Shown here piece after piece: positions 27,120 through 36,700 of a stretch of 64,000 nucleotides of DNA (positions are counted from its first letter, which is position 1; each line of letters begins with the position of its first letter). Below the pieces are notes generated by a model. It did no database searches, had not been told where the DNA came from, and saw only the letters and a program-made list of their open reading frames with translations. Source of the stretch: Gammaproteobacteria bacterium (lineage in GTDB: Bacteria > Pseudomonadota > Gammaproteobacteria > Competibacterales > Competibacteraceae); the NCBI GenBank assembly GCA_020846135.1, contig JADLEK010000031.1:1-64000 (forward strand). The letters are read 5' to 3'. The position numbers and the translations under genes are program-made.

Positions 27120-27647
27120 GTGAATGCGCTTGCCCGGCGGCGCTGGCTGAATCTGGGACTGCTGGGATTGGTCGGCGGACTGGCGGCGCTGGCCTGGTTC
27201 GAGCCGGGCCGGGAACCACCAGCGGCAATTCCGCCGCTGCTGGAACTGGCTCCGGCGCAACAGGAACGGATCCGGGTCGAACGTCCGGGGCAGGAAACCC
27301 TGGCTTTTGAGCGACGTGGGGAACAGTGGCAGATGACCGCGCCGGGGGTAGGGCCGGCCAATCCGGTGCTGATTCACCCGCTCCTGCTACTGGCCGAGGC
27401 GCGTTGCCCGGTGCGGTATGCGGCTGGCGAAGTTGATCTGAAAATGCTGCAACTGGAGCCGCCCCGCCTGCGATTGTGGCTGAATGATCGGGAAATCCGT
27501 TTCGGTGCTGCGACTCCGACCAATGACCGGCGCTATCTGCTCATTGCCGGCATGGTTTATCTCTGTCCCGACCGCTGGCATCCACTGCTGACCAGTAGCG
27601 CGGCGGGGTTTCTGGGGGCGGTGATCAAGCCTTTCTCCCCACCATAA
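27120..27647 (+). CDS. DUF4340-like membrane-anchored protein
   Basis: This 175-residue protein starts at GTG 27120, 2 bases after the previous stop. Residues 1-28 hold a positively charged start and a membrane anchor. The following segment (LAPAQQERIRVERPGQETLAFERRG) has the beta-rich pattern of DUF4340 proteins that accompany GldG-like genes. Typical DUF4340 proteins are 250-450 residues, so this is short. It ends 12 bases before mutM. Confidence 0.7.
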   Translation: MNALARRRWLNLGLLGLVGGLAALAWFEPGREPPAAIPPLLELAPAQQERIRVERPGQETLAFERRGEQWQMTAPGVGPANPVLIHPLLLLAEARCPVRYAAGEVDLKMLQLEPPRLRLWLNDREIRFGAATPTNDRRYLLIAGMVYLCPDRWHPLLTSSAAGFLGAVIKPFSPP

Positions 27648-27659
27648 GAGCAGCGACTG

Positions 27660-28487
27660 ATGCCCGAACTGCCTGAAGTTGAAACCGTCCGCCGGGGCAT
27701 TGCGCCGCATTTGACCGGCCAGACCGTGGTTAAAGTGATCGTGCGGCAACCCCGATTGCGCTGGCCGGTGCCCGATGAATTGGCGGCGATGCTGACCGGG
27801 CAAATCATCCAGCGAGTGGAGCGGCGGGCCAAATACCTGCTGTTGCCGACTGACGCCGGAACCCTGCTCATCCACCTTGGCATGACCGGGCGATTGCGGA
27901 TTCTGCCCGCCGCGACCCCGCTTCAGAAACACGATCATGTCGATATGCTGCTGGCCGATGGGCATTGCCTGCGTTTCAACGACAGCCGCCGGTTTGGCGC
28001 GGTGCTATGGACGGTCGAGCCACCGGACCAGCATCCCCTGCTGCACGGGCTGGGACCGGAACCGTTCGCCGCCGCCTGCTCAGGCGCGTATCTGCATGAG
28101 CGGGCGCAAGGCCGAACCCTGTCCGCCAAGGCGTTTATCATGGATCAGCATATCGTGGTCGGAGTCGGCAACATCTACGCCAATGAAGCGCTGTTTACCG
28201 CCGGGATTCATCCGGCGCGGCCCGCCGGGCAGATCACGCTGGCTGAATATGAACGATTGGCGGTCGTGATTCGGGACATTCTCGGCGAGGCGATCCGGCA
28301 GGGTGGCACCACGTTGCGCGACTTTGTCGGCGGTAAAGGCGAACCGGGGTACTTTCAGCAGGCGTTGCGGGTGTATGACCGGCGCGGGCTGCCTTGCGCC
28401 GTTTGCAGCGAACCGATCCAGCGGCTCCGGATCGGGCAGCGGGCGACCTATTACTGCCCGCAGTGCCAGCGTCAGGCGATTTCCTGA
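27660..28487 (+). CDS. mutM: Formamidopyrimidine-DNA glycosylase
   Basis: MutM/Fpg, 275 residues, removes 8-oxoguanine and nicks the abasic site. The N-terminal PELPEVETV (Pro2 nucleophile, Glu3) defines the start at ATG 27660. [17 protein letters not shown] and the C-terminal zinc finger [24 protein letters not shown] are intact. It lies at the end of the Gld-like operon and probably shares its transcript. Confidence 0.97.
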   Translation: MPELPEVETVRRGIAPHLTGQTVVKVIVRQPRLRWPVPDELAAMLTGQIIQRVERRAKYLLLPTDAGTLLIHLGMTGRLRILPAATPLQKHDHVDMLLADGHCLRFNDSRRFGAVLWTVEPPDQHPLLHGLGPEPFAAACSGAYLHERAQGRTLSAKAFIMDQHIVVGVGNIYANEALFTAGIHPARPAGQITLAEYERLAVVIRDILGEAIRQGGTTLRDFVGGKGEPGYFQQALRVYDRRGLPCAVCSEPIQRLRIGQRATYYCPQCQRQAIS

Positions 28488-28493
28488 AACTTT

Positions 28494-28590
28494 CGCCACG
28501 GAACAACGCGGAAAGACTTTGCCACGGAAAGACTCGGAAAAAAGATTCTCTTTGAGGTGCATTCCGTTATTCCGTGTCCTTCCGTAGCTG
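28494..28590. repeat. CCACGGAA-type intergenic repeat, family D
   Basis: GCCACGGAA occurs at 28495-28503 and again at 28521-28529, each followed by a CGGAAA copy. Reverse-oriented TTCCGT motifs follow at about 28562-28586. The same vocabulary appears at about 7720 and at 40004-40072. It sits between convergent mutM and the cNMP-binding gene. Confidence 0.5.
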
Positions 28591-28611
28591 ATCTTTGTTA
28601 TGAAAACCGCC

Positions 28612-29250
28612 TTAGTCCAACGCCGACGGGGACGATGGCGCTTCGGCCTCGCGTCCCAGATGAGCCAGTTTTTCCTTGGTGCGCCGCAACTGGTCAATCG
28701 CCAGCGCTAGTTCGTTATCAAAGGCGTCCTGCCCAGTGTTGCGCCGTAATTCGGCCAGTTTGCGCCGGGTCACTTCCAGATCTCGGACCGCCTGCGCCAT
28801 TTCCCCCGTGGTTTTTTTCAACCGCGCCGCGATCACTCGGGCGATAAACCGGTACAGCAGTGCATAACAGGCGTCCCGATCCGCCACCGGCAGTTTTTCC
28901 AGCGACCCGGGATTCAGCTCCAGGCACCAGGCGGCATCGATGGCGAATACCGACGCGGTGCGGATTTCATCGCCGAGCGCGGACAATTCGCCGAACACAT
29001 CGCCGACCTGATCCAGCGTCGCTATCGGGGTTTTATCCTTGACCACCCGCACCTTGCCGCTGAGCAGCACATAGAGCCGATCCCCGAACACGCCTTCGGG
29101 AATGATCAGATCATCGGGTTCGTAAGCGATCATGCGGCTGGCATTGAGAATGTCTTTGAGTTGCGCAGCGGCAAACGCTTTCAGGAACGGGATATGCTGA
29201 AACCCGTCCGTCAGTTCGCTCAGGGCGGGACCGCTTTTATGGACATGCAT
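28612..29250 (-). CDS. Cyclic nucleotide-binding domain protein
   Basis: This 212-residue protein has a cNMP-binding jelly roll at about residues 18-135 (FLKAFAAAQLKDIL, PEGVFGDRLYVLLSGKVRVV, GDVFGELSALGDEIRTASV). FGELSALGDEIRTASV is the phosphate-binding cassette, but Arg-Thr-Ala replaces the classical Arg-x-Ala spacing. The rest is a charged helix/coiled coil (140-205) without a helix-turn-helix, so it is not a CRP-type regulator. It ends 28 bases before the HD-GYP-type gene on the same strand and could sense a nucleotide for it. Confidence 0.85.
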   Translation of the reverse strand: MHVHKSGPALSELTDGFQHIPFLKAFAAAQLKDILNASRMIAYEPDDLIIPEGVFGDRLYVLLSGKVRVVKDKTPIATLDQVGDVFGELSALGDEIRTASVFAIDAAWCLELNPGSLEKLPVADRDACYALLYRFIARVIAARLKKTTGEMAQAVRDLEVTRRKLAELRRNTGQDAFDNELALAIDQLRRTKEKLAHLGREAEAPSSPSALD

Positions 29251-29277
29251 GGCGTATCTCCTGACAGGATGCCCGAT

Positions 29278-30912
29278 TCAGGGGACGTAGCCCGGAATCC
29301 GGCTAAGGTCTACTTCATCGATCTGCTCCGGCTCCAGATACTGCCGGGCATAGTCCAGCCAGACGCCTTGCCGGATAAAAACATCGAACAGGTCTGGATC
29401 GATCTCGTGGTTTTGCACCATCCGGCCGAGAATGGTCAGGGTTTCGCTGAGCAGTTTACCCGGCTTGTAGGGGCGGTCGCGGGCGGTCAGCGCCTCAAAC
29501 ACGTCCGCCAGGCAAATAATCCGTGACGGCAACGGCAGCGTTGATTCGTTCAGGCCGCGATGGTAGCCGCGTCCGTCCAGTTTTTCATGATGGCTGCCGG
29601 CGTATTCGGCGACGTTGCGCAGTGGTTCCGGCCAGGGCAGGGCGTTCAGCATCCGCATGGTCAGCGCCACATGTTCCTGAATAATGGTGCGTTCCTCGGC
29701 GTTCAGCGTGCCCCGGGCAATGCAGAGATTGTCAATTTCCTCGTCAGACAGAAACGTGCACTCCTGACCCTCCGGGCCAACCCAGCGCTGGGCGCCGATC
29801 TGACGCACCCGATCCTGGGCTGCTTTGTCCATAAATTCGCCGCCGATGTTGCAAACCCGCAGATACTCGCGATCTGCGTCCAGTTCCGCCAACCGTTTGC
29901 TCAAGCGCTGCTCCAGCGCCGGAATCGCCGCGGGGTCGCCGCGCTCCAGGGCCGCCAGCTTGCCTTTCAGACAATCGATCTCGGCATCGCGCTTGAGCGC
30001 CTCGAACCGGGTATCCACCAGGGCAACGCGGTCGAACAGGGTTTCCAGCTTGGTTGATTTGTCCACCACATGCACCGGAGTAGCGATTTTGCCGCAGTCA
30101 TGCAGCAGCCCGGCAATCTTGAGTTCGTACAATTCTTCCAGGGTTGGACGGAAGCTCTTGAGCAATCCCCGTTCGGAGCGACAGGCGACCTCGGCGATCA
30201 TCATGGTCAATACCGGCACCCGTTGACAGTGCGCGCCGGTATAAGGCGATTTATGGTCAATGGCGGTATTGATCAGTTGAATCAGCCCCTCAAACAGATT
30301 CCGGAGCTGGTCAATCAACTGATGGTTGGTCAGCGCAATCGCCGCCTGAGACGCCAGCGACTCCGCCAGTTGCCGATCATCTGGGGAAAAGGTCCGTACC
30401 TGACCGGTTTCCGGATCCAGTGCATTGATCAACTGGAACACGCCGATGATGCGTCCTTCGTGATTCTTCATCGGCACGGTCAAGAAGGAGCGGGAGCGAT
30501 AACCGGTTTTCTGGTCGAAGCGCCGGGTTCCCGAAAAATCGAAATGCTGGTCGGCGTAAGCGTCATCGATCACCACCGTTTCGTTATGCAACACGGCGTA
30601 GGTGACCACCATGCCGGTCTGCGGCTGACCGTCCGGGGTGTACAGGGGAATCGGCGGGAATGGAATGGGCGCGCCGCTGGCTCCACCCATATGCAGTTGG
30701 AGCGAATCATTACGCAACACCTCGAACCGGAGGCTCTGACTGTCTTCTTCCAGCCGGTACAGCGTTCCGCCATCCGCGTTCAGCAGGCGCTTGGCGGCAG
30801 TCAGGATCGTTTCAAGCAGTTTCGGGATATCGCGCTCTCTGGATAAGGCGATGCCGATCTGGTTGAGCTGCTCCAGACACTTCGACAAATCCCTGGAATG
30901 TGATGGATGCAT
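29278..30912 (-). CDS. GAF and HD-GYP-type phosphohydrolase
   Basis: This 544-residue cytoplasmic signalling protein has an N-terminal GAF domain (about 20-190, LNADGGTLYRL, SFLTVPMKNHEGRIIGVFQLIN) and a C-terminal HD-GYP-type domain, probably for cyclic-di-GMP or related nucleotides. The HD pair is LLHDCGKIATPVHV and the second metal site SHHEKLDGRGYHRGL. The signature GYP reads GYH here. Between the two motifs is an unusually long insert of roughly 110 residues with coiled-coil character (LAALERGDPAAIPALEQRL). ATG 30912 is chosen because GAF similarity starts shortly after. It is upstream of the cNMP-binding gene on the same strand. Confidence 0.88.
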   Translation of the reverse strand: MHPSHSRDLSKCLEQLNQIGIALSRERDIPKLLETILTAAKRLLNADGGTLYRLEEDSQSLRFEVLRNDSLQLHMGGASGAPIPFPPIPLYTPDGQPQTGMVVTYAVLHNETVVIDDAYADQHFDFSGTRRFDQKTGYRSRSFLTVPMKNHEGRIIGVFQLINALDPETGQVRTFSPDDRQLAESLASQAAIALTNHQLIDQLRNLFEGLIQLINTAIDHKSPYTGAHCQRVPVLTMMIAEVACRSERGLLKSFRPTLEELYELKIAGLLHDCGKIATPVHVVDKSTKLETLFDRVALVDTRFEALKRDAEIDCLKGKLAALERGDPAAIPALEQRLSKRLAELDADREYLRVCNIGGEFMDKAAQDRVRQIGAQRWVGPEGQECTFLSDEEIDNLCIARGTLNAEERTIIQEHVALTMRMLNALPWPEPLRNVAEYAGSHHEKLDGRGYHRGLNESTLPLPSRIICLADVFEALTARDRPYKPGKLLSETLTILGRMVQNHEIDPDLFDVFIRQGVWLDYARQYLEPEQIDEVDLSRIPGYVP

Positions 30913-31142
30913 GGGCAAGCCCCTGTTCGCCGGAGTGGAATGGAAGATGAATCGCCTACAGCGTGGTTCTATAGTATAGCCACCCCCTCGATGCAGCATG
31001 GGAATTCGCGGATCGCCCTATCAGATCGCTCCAATTGGGTTGCGACACGACCGAATCTGCAATCTGCTCCGCGCCGCGCCTTCCCAGTTCAGTTAAAATT
31101 GTCGTCAGCACTTTCACCTCGGACTAGCTTTCTTAAAAACTT

Positions 31143-31886
31143 ATGAATACGTTCCGCCACTGTTTCCTGGCCCTGGCCGCTGCTGCTCTATTGACCGGCT
31201 GCGCTTCCACGACCGACCTGGCTGATGAAGATGCCGATGCGCTGGAAAGCTATAACCGCGCCATGTTCGCCTTCAACGATGCGGTGGACAAAGCCGTGTT
31301 CAAGCCGGTTGCCAAAGTCTACTGGCGAGTCCTGCCCGAACCGGTGACCGACAGCGTTGGCAATTTTTTCAGCAATCTGAATGACGTCGTGGTATTGGCC
31401 AACGATCTGCTGCAATTCAAGCTGCATCAGGCGGCAATGGACAGCAGCCGGATCGTGTTCAACACCACTTTTGGCCTCGGTGGACTGTTCGATGTCGCTA
31501 CCCGCATGGAACTGCCCAAGCACCGCGAGGATTTCGGCCAGACCCTGGGTGTCTGGGGGTTCGGGGCGGGACCCTACCTGGTGTTGCCCCTGCTGGGACC
31601 CAGCACGGTGCGGGATACGTTCGGCGTGGCCGGCGACTTCATGATCAACCCAATCGACTGGGCTACCGATTCTGAAGCGGTGAAATGGGGACTGTGGGGA
31701 CTGAACCTGATCAATCGCCGCGCCAGTCTGCTACGGATCGAGCGCGCCCTGGTCGACGAGCAGATCGATCCTTACTCCTTCCAGCGCAGCGCCTATTTGC
31801 AAATGCGGCGCAACCTGATTTATGACGGCAATCCGCCCAAGCCAAATCTGCAACTCGAAACCGAGCCGGATAATCCGGTGCAATGA
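31143..31886 (+). CDS. mlaA: MlaA (VacJ) outer-membrane lipoprotein
   Basis: This 247-residue lipoprotein has lipobox LTGC (Cys20) and the MlaA core YNRAMFAFNDAVDKAV, FNTTFGLGGLFDVA, REDFGQTLGVWGFG and GPYLVLPLLGPSTVRD. MlaA removes phospholipids from the outer leaflet of the outer membrane and passes them inward. It is 8 kb from the MCE operon. Its stop overlaps the start of an acyltransferase gene (ATGA), so lipid removal and acylation proteins are made together. Confidence 0.95.
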   Translation: MNTFRHCFLALAAAALLTGCASTTDLADEDADALESYNRAMFAFNDAVDKAVFKPVAKVYWRVLPEPVTDSVGNFFSNLNDVVVLANDLLQFKLHQAAMDSSRIVFNTTFGLGGLFDVATRMELPKHREDFGQTLGVWGFGAGPYLVLPLLGPSTVRDTFGVAGDFMINPIDWATDSEAVKWGLWGLNLINRRASLLRIERALVDEQIDPYSFQRSAYLQMRRNLIYDGNPPKPNLQLETEPDNPVQ

Positions 31887-32767
31887 TCCGGCAAAGGCTG
31901 CTTACCGGCCTGCTGCGTCTGATCGCCGGTTTATCGCTGCCCCGGATTCATGGGCTGGGCGCGTTCCTCGGCGGGCTGCTGTGGCGGATGCCCAATGCTG
32001 CGCGCCACATTGCCGACCGCAATCTAACCCTCTGCTTTCCTGAACTGCCACCCATTGAACGCGACCGGTTGCTACGCCGCAATCTGATCGAAACCAGCAA
32101 GGGCTTTCTGGAGCTGGGACCGTTGTGGCTATGGCCCAGCGAGCAGGTGTTGGGGCTGGTGCAGGGTCCGGTGGCCGGAGAGGGCGAATTAGCCGCTGCG
32201 GTGGATCGGCGGCGGGGCGCGATTCTGCTAACCCCGCATCTGGGGGCTTGGGAAATGGCGGGTCTGTACTACTCCAGCCGCTATCCGTTGACCATTCTTT
32301 ACCGTCCGAGCCGGGTGGGCATGGATCAACTCAGTCAGCAGGGGCGCGGCCGGTTGGGCGGGCGGGTGGTCGCGACCGACACGGCCGGGATTCGCGCCCT
32401 GCTGGCGGGGCTACGCCGGGGCGAAGTCCTTGGCATCCTGCCCGATCAGGACCCCGGCGAGGAGGGCGGCGGGGTGTTCGCGCCATGGTTCGGGATCGCC
32501 GCCAGCACCATGACCCTGGTGCCGCGCCTGGCGCTGAAAACCGGTGCGCCGGTGTTTCTGACCTGGGCCGAACGGTTGCCGCAGGGCCAAGGTTATAGCC
32601 TGCATCTACAGGCATTACCGGACGTCACCGCCGCTGCTTCGCTGGAGGATTCAGCCGCCGCGCTGAACCGGGGAGTGGAGGCTGCGATTCGCTCGTTGCC
32701 CACTCAATACTTGTGGGCCTACAAACGGTTCAAGACCCGTCCGCTGGGTCAGCCTAAACTGTATTAA
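31883..32767 (+). CDS. LpxL/HtrB-type lipid A acyltransferase family protein
   Basis: This 294-residue protein belongs to the lysophospholipid acyltransferase superfamily, HtrB branch. The catalytic HxxxxE pair is HLGAWE, followed by ILYRPSR, GILPDQDPGEEGGGVFAPWFG and the C-terminal YLWAYKRFKTRP. It should act at the inner membrane, acylating lipid A or a related lipid. It is translationally coupled to mlaA. Which acyl position it modifies cannot be read from sequence. Confidence 0.9.
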   Translation: MIRQRLLTGLLRLIAGLSLPRIHGLGAFLGGLLWRMPNAARHIADRNLTLCFPELPPIERDRLLRRNLIETSKGFLELGPLWLWPSEQVLGLVQGPVAGEGELAAAVDRRRGAILLTPHLGAWEMAGLYYSSRYPLTILYRPSRVGMDQLSQQGRGRLGGRVVATDTAGIRALLAGLRRGEVLGILPDQDPGEEGGGVFAPWFGIAASTMTLVPRLALKTGAPVFLTWAERLPQGQGYSLHLQALPDVTAAASLEDSAAALNRGVEAAIRSLPTQYLWAYKRFKTRPLGQPKLY

Positions 32768-32823
32768 TTCGGTATTCACTCACCCCGGCCGTCATCGGCC
32801 ATCATCTTGCTGGAGGGAATCCC

Positions 32824-33711
32824 ATGACCCTGAAATCCGCGTTGCCTTACCACCTCATTCTCATCGCTGGACTCGGCATCACCGGTCTGGCTCAGGCTAC
32901 CGATCCGCCGATTGTCATCAGCACCGGCAAGAGCGGCGGTGGCTACAACACCATCGGCGAGCGGCTGAAAACCGTGCTGGCCGAGCAGGATATGGCGGTG
33001 CAAGTCCTGACCAGCGCCGGATCAGTCGAAAATCTGAACCGGCTCGAAGACCCTAAGAGTCCGGTCAGCGTCGGGTTAACCCAGGCCGACGCCCTGCAAG
33101 CCTACCTCAAGGATCATCCCGGTTTTGCCGACCAGTTCATCAGCCTGGGGGATATCGGCAAGGAATGCGTGTTCATCGTGACCGGCAAGAACAGCGATAT
33201 CCGTGATGATAGCGATTTGCAGCAATCCAAAGGTCATCTGATCGCGGTGCAATCGCCTAACAGTGGGGTAGCGGTGACCTGGGAACACATGACCCGCCTG
33301 GAACCCGCGTTCAAGAACACGGCGCCGGCGTTCGTGGACGGAGCCGAGGCGCTGTTGCAAATCAAGAACGGCGGCAAATCCAGCAAGATTCAGGCGGTGA
33401 TGGTGGTGCAAAAGCCGATGGCTAAATCCACCGAAATGCAGGTCGTACTGCAAAATCCCAAGGATTTCCGGTTGATTCCGATCAAGGACTGGGATTTGAA
33501 CGACAAACTGCCGGACGGCAGTGCGGTGTACACCTTTGAGGACGTGACTGTGGCCGAGAAGAGCTGGGGGTTTGACACCAAGGTGGACACGATCTGCACC
33601 CGGGGCCTGATACTGGCCAACAAAACCAAGCTCACCGTCGACCAGCGCACCCGGCTATCGAAAGTCATGTTGCTGGCGACCAGTCGAGTAGTCGGCGAGT
33701 CCGAGCAATAG
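32824..33711 (+). CDS. TAXI-type TRAP transporter solute-binding protein (orphan)
   Basis: This 295-residue secreted protein has a signal peptide (about 1-25, ending AQA) and the pattern of TAXI-family binding proteins: ISTGKSGGGYNTIGERLKTVL near the N-terminus and NSGVAVTWEHM in the middle. These normally deliver ligands to TRAP membrane subunits, but no such gene is adjacent. GGAGGG lies 6 bases before ATG. The ligand is unknown. It is followed by a weak terminator-like hairpin. Confidence 0.75.
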   Translation: MTLKSALPYHLILIAGLGITGLAQATDPPIVISTGKSGGGYNTIGERLKTVLAEQDMAVQVLTSAGSVENLNRLEDPKSPVSVGLTQADALQAYLKDHPGFADQFISLGDIGKECVFIVTGKNSDIRDDSDLQQSKGHLIAVQSPNSGVAVTWEHMTRLEPAFKNTAPAFVDGAEALLQIKNGGKSSKIQAVMVVQKPMAKSTEMQVVLQNPKDFRLIPIKDWDLNDKLPDGSAVYTFEDVTVAEKSWGFDTKVDTICTRGLILANKTKLTVDQRTRLSKVMLLATSRVVGESEQ

Positions 33712-33725
33712 CCCTTTAATCCTGA

Positions 33726-33755
33726 GAGCGGACTTTGCAACGCCCGCTCCTTTTT
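33726..33755 (+). terminator. Weak terminator after TAXI-type gene
   Basis: GAGCGG (33726-33731) pairs with CCGCTC (33744-33749), followed by CTTTTT. The stem is only 6 bp, so confidence is low. Confidence 0.4.
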
Positions 33756-33771
33756 GCTAGTGATTGATGGT

Positions 33772-36700
33772 ATGGATCTCATGGCTTTTGCCGATAACCA
33801 AACTCTGCGCGAATCCCTGCTTGTGGCCTATGAAAGTTGCGAGCCACTGGATCGGGGTCTCTTGCAATTCATGTCCGTTATTTACGAAGGCGCCGCCAAA
33901 ACCACGCTCATCGATTACATCCGTCTCTGTCAACTTCCTGAGTTCAACATCAAGGGTTTTCCGCAGATTAGCCTTACGCTGGTCACCAATCGGTTAATGA
34001 AAAAGAATCTGGTCGTCAAAGGTGAATACAACCAGCTTCACTGCCATATTCTGCTGATTGAAGAAATGACGCGCCGGGCGGTTTGCAGTGGCGATTTTGA
34101 AATGATGGCCAAGGCGGTCCAGGAAAAAAAACGAATCGCCAATTGGGGCGACCGGCTGTATTTCAGCGGTTACCAGCAAGCGCTTTGCGAACTGCGCATC
34201 GCCTTTTACCGGGGCGATATGCCGCGAGTACAGCGCATCCTGGATGTCTGCGAAACTTCTTTCCCCCGCGACTTTTATCAATATCCACCCTGGCTGCTGA
34301 TTTTTAACAACCCTCTGCGCCCCGAGGATATTCGGGCTTTCCCCGATCAGTGGGCGGGTCAGGCGGTAGTCACGCTGTTTACCGCGGCGGTTCGCAATCT
34401 GGAACCCGCGACCCAAACCACAGCGCTGGCCGAGCAGTTGCTGGCTGAGAACCGCTGCGTCGAGGTCGTTCGTTATTACCTGGCCGAACAGGCCTTGCTG
34501 CGCGGCGACCCGGTCAAAGCCCGCAGCTATCTCACCTCGGGTGAGAATGACTACGATCAGGCCCTGCGCGGTTGGCTGGCGTTTCTGGATGGAGCCAACG
34601 ATCAAGCGATTCAGTACTATGAAAATGCGCTGAAACTGCTCCGCAAGCGCACCCGCAAGCGCAAAAGCTACTTCAATCATCTGGCGGGTCTGTTCTACCT
34701 CCTGGCGTTGCTGGCCAGCAATACCGCCGCTCATCTGCGTCAGGCGCTGGAAGCTACCGCGCCGCTGTTTGAAAAAGGTGCGCAGTCGCCTTATCTGACC
34801 GCTTATCGGGTATTGCAGGAAGTTGTCGAATTGCAGCAGGGGCAACGCAAGGCGCTGACCCCTTTCGATGCTACGGTGCGCACTCCGCCGCTGGATCGCT
34901 TTTTCCAGCTCATGGCCCTGTTCTGGCTCAATGCCGCCAAGCCCGACGCCTTGCGCGAACCAGTGACGGCCCTGCTGAATACTGCCCAAGACCACGGCTA
35001 CGTCTGGTTCGCGACCGAATTGACCGAGTTGTTGCGGGCGCTGGGCGGGGAGGTCAACAGCGGGAAAACCGCGACCTGCCGGCCTCTGACCCGCTTGTTC
35101 CATTTGAAAGAGCCGTGGGAACACGCCTTGAGCGCCCTGCTGGATCTGTCCCGACTCGGTCAGGAACCTGCCGGGCAGACCGCGCAAACCCGACTGGTGT
35201 GGTGGATTACCTGCCTGACCAGTGGGGAGTGCGCCGTCACTCCGCGCGAACAGAAGCGCGATGCCCGGGGCCAGTGGACTCTGGGTCGCCCGGTTGCGCT
35301 GAAACGGCTGTATGGCGCATCAAAAAATGTGGAGTCTCTCTCCCCTCAGGATCGCGAAATCTGCGCCAACAGCATCCGTCCGTTCAACGCCAACTACTAC
35401 GGCAGCGTCGCTTACGAGATTGATCAGAACCGGGCCTTGCCGCTGCTGGTAGGTCATCCCCTGGTGTTTTGGGAGGATAACCCGACGGTGCGGGTGGATC
35501 TGGTGCGGGGTGAACCGGAACTGCTGGTGACCCCCAAGGGTTTGCAGTGGCGGCTGGAACTGTCGCCGTCGGCGTCCGTGGGGGAGACGGTGCAGGTGGT
35601 CAAGGAAACCCCGACCCGGCTCAAGGTGGTGGTGCTGAGCAACGCACATCAGGCGGTGATGACCATCCTGGGCAAGGGCTTGCTGGTTCCGGCCCGCGCC
35701 AAGGACCAGGTGCTGGCGACGGTGGCGGCGCTGTCCGGTTTGGTCACCGTGCAGTCCAGCCTCGACACGGGCATCGAGAATCTGCCGGAAGTTCCGGCCA
35801 GTCCGTTGCCGCATGTTCATCTGCTGCCCTTCGGCGAGGGGCTGAAAATCGAGCTGCTGGTGCGCCCGTTTGGCGCGGGTCCCTACTACCCGCCCGGTTC
35901 CGGCGGCGAGCGGGTGATTGCCGAGGTGGACGGCAAGCGGGTGCAAGCCCGGCGCAACTTGAAACAGGAGCGCCAGCAGGCGACGGCGGTGGTGAAAGCC
36001 TGCCCGACCCTGGCCCGGCAAGCGGCGGAGGATGGCGAGTGGCTACTGGAGGACCCGGAAACCTGTCTGGAGGCGCTGCTGGAATTGCAGACCCTGGGCG
36101 ATCAGGTGGTGCTGGCCTGGCCGGAGGGCGAGAAATTCAAGGTCAATCGCCCGGCCTCTCTCAGTCAGTTGCGCTTGAGCGTGCAGCGCCGGCAGGACTG
36201 GTTCAATGTCGATGGCGAGCTACGCCTGGACAACCAGCAGGTGCTGACCATGCGCCAGTTGCTGGAGTTGCTCGATCATAGCGCGGGCCGGTTCGTGACG
36301 CTGGGCGAAGGCCAGTTTCTCGCGCTGACCCAGGAATTTCGCAAGCGCCTGGAGGAGTTGCGCGGGTTCGGGGAATTAACCGCGCAGGGCGCGCGTTTTC
36401 ATCCCTTGGCGGCCCCAGCGCTGGAGCCGCTTCTGAGTGAAGCCGGCTCGGTGCGGACCGATGCAGCCTGGAAAGCGCAGATTAAACGGTTGCGCGAAGC
36501 CGAGTCGTTGCAACCGGTGGTGCCTTCGACCTTGCAGGCGGAATTGCGGGACTATCAGTCCGAGGGTTTCGCCTGGCTGGCGCGCTTGGCCTATTGGGGC
36601 GTGGGCGCCTGTCTGGCTGACGACATGGGGCTGGGCAAAACTATACAGGCGCTGGCGCTGATTCTGAGTCGGGCGCAGGACGGTCCCACGTTAGTCGTCG

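Noticed and set aside
33754..33771. TTG start extending the SNF2 protein by 6 residues
   Set aside because: It lies in the T-run of the preceding terminator-like hairpin and has no ribosome-binding site; ATG 33772 or 33781 is more likely.
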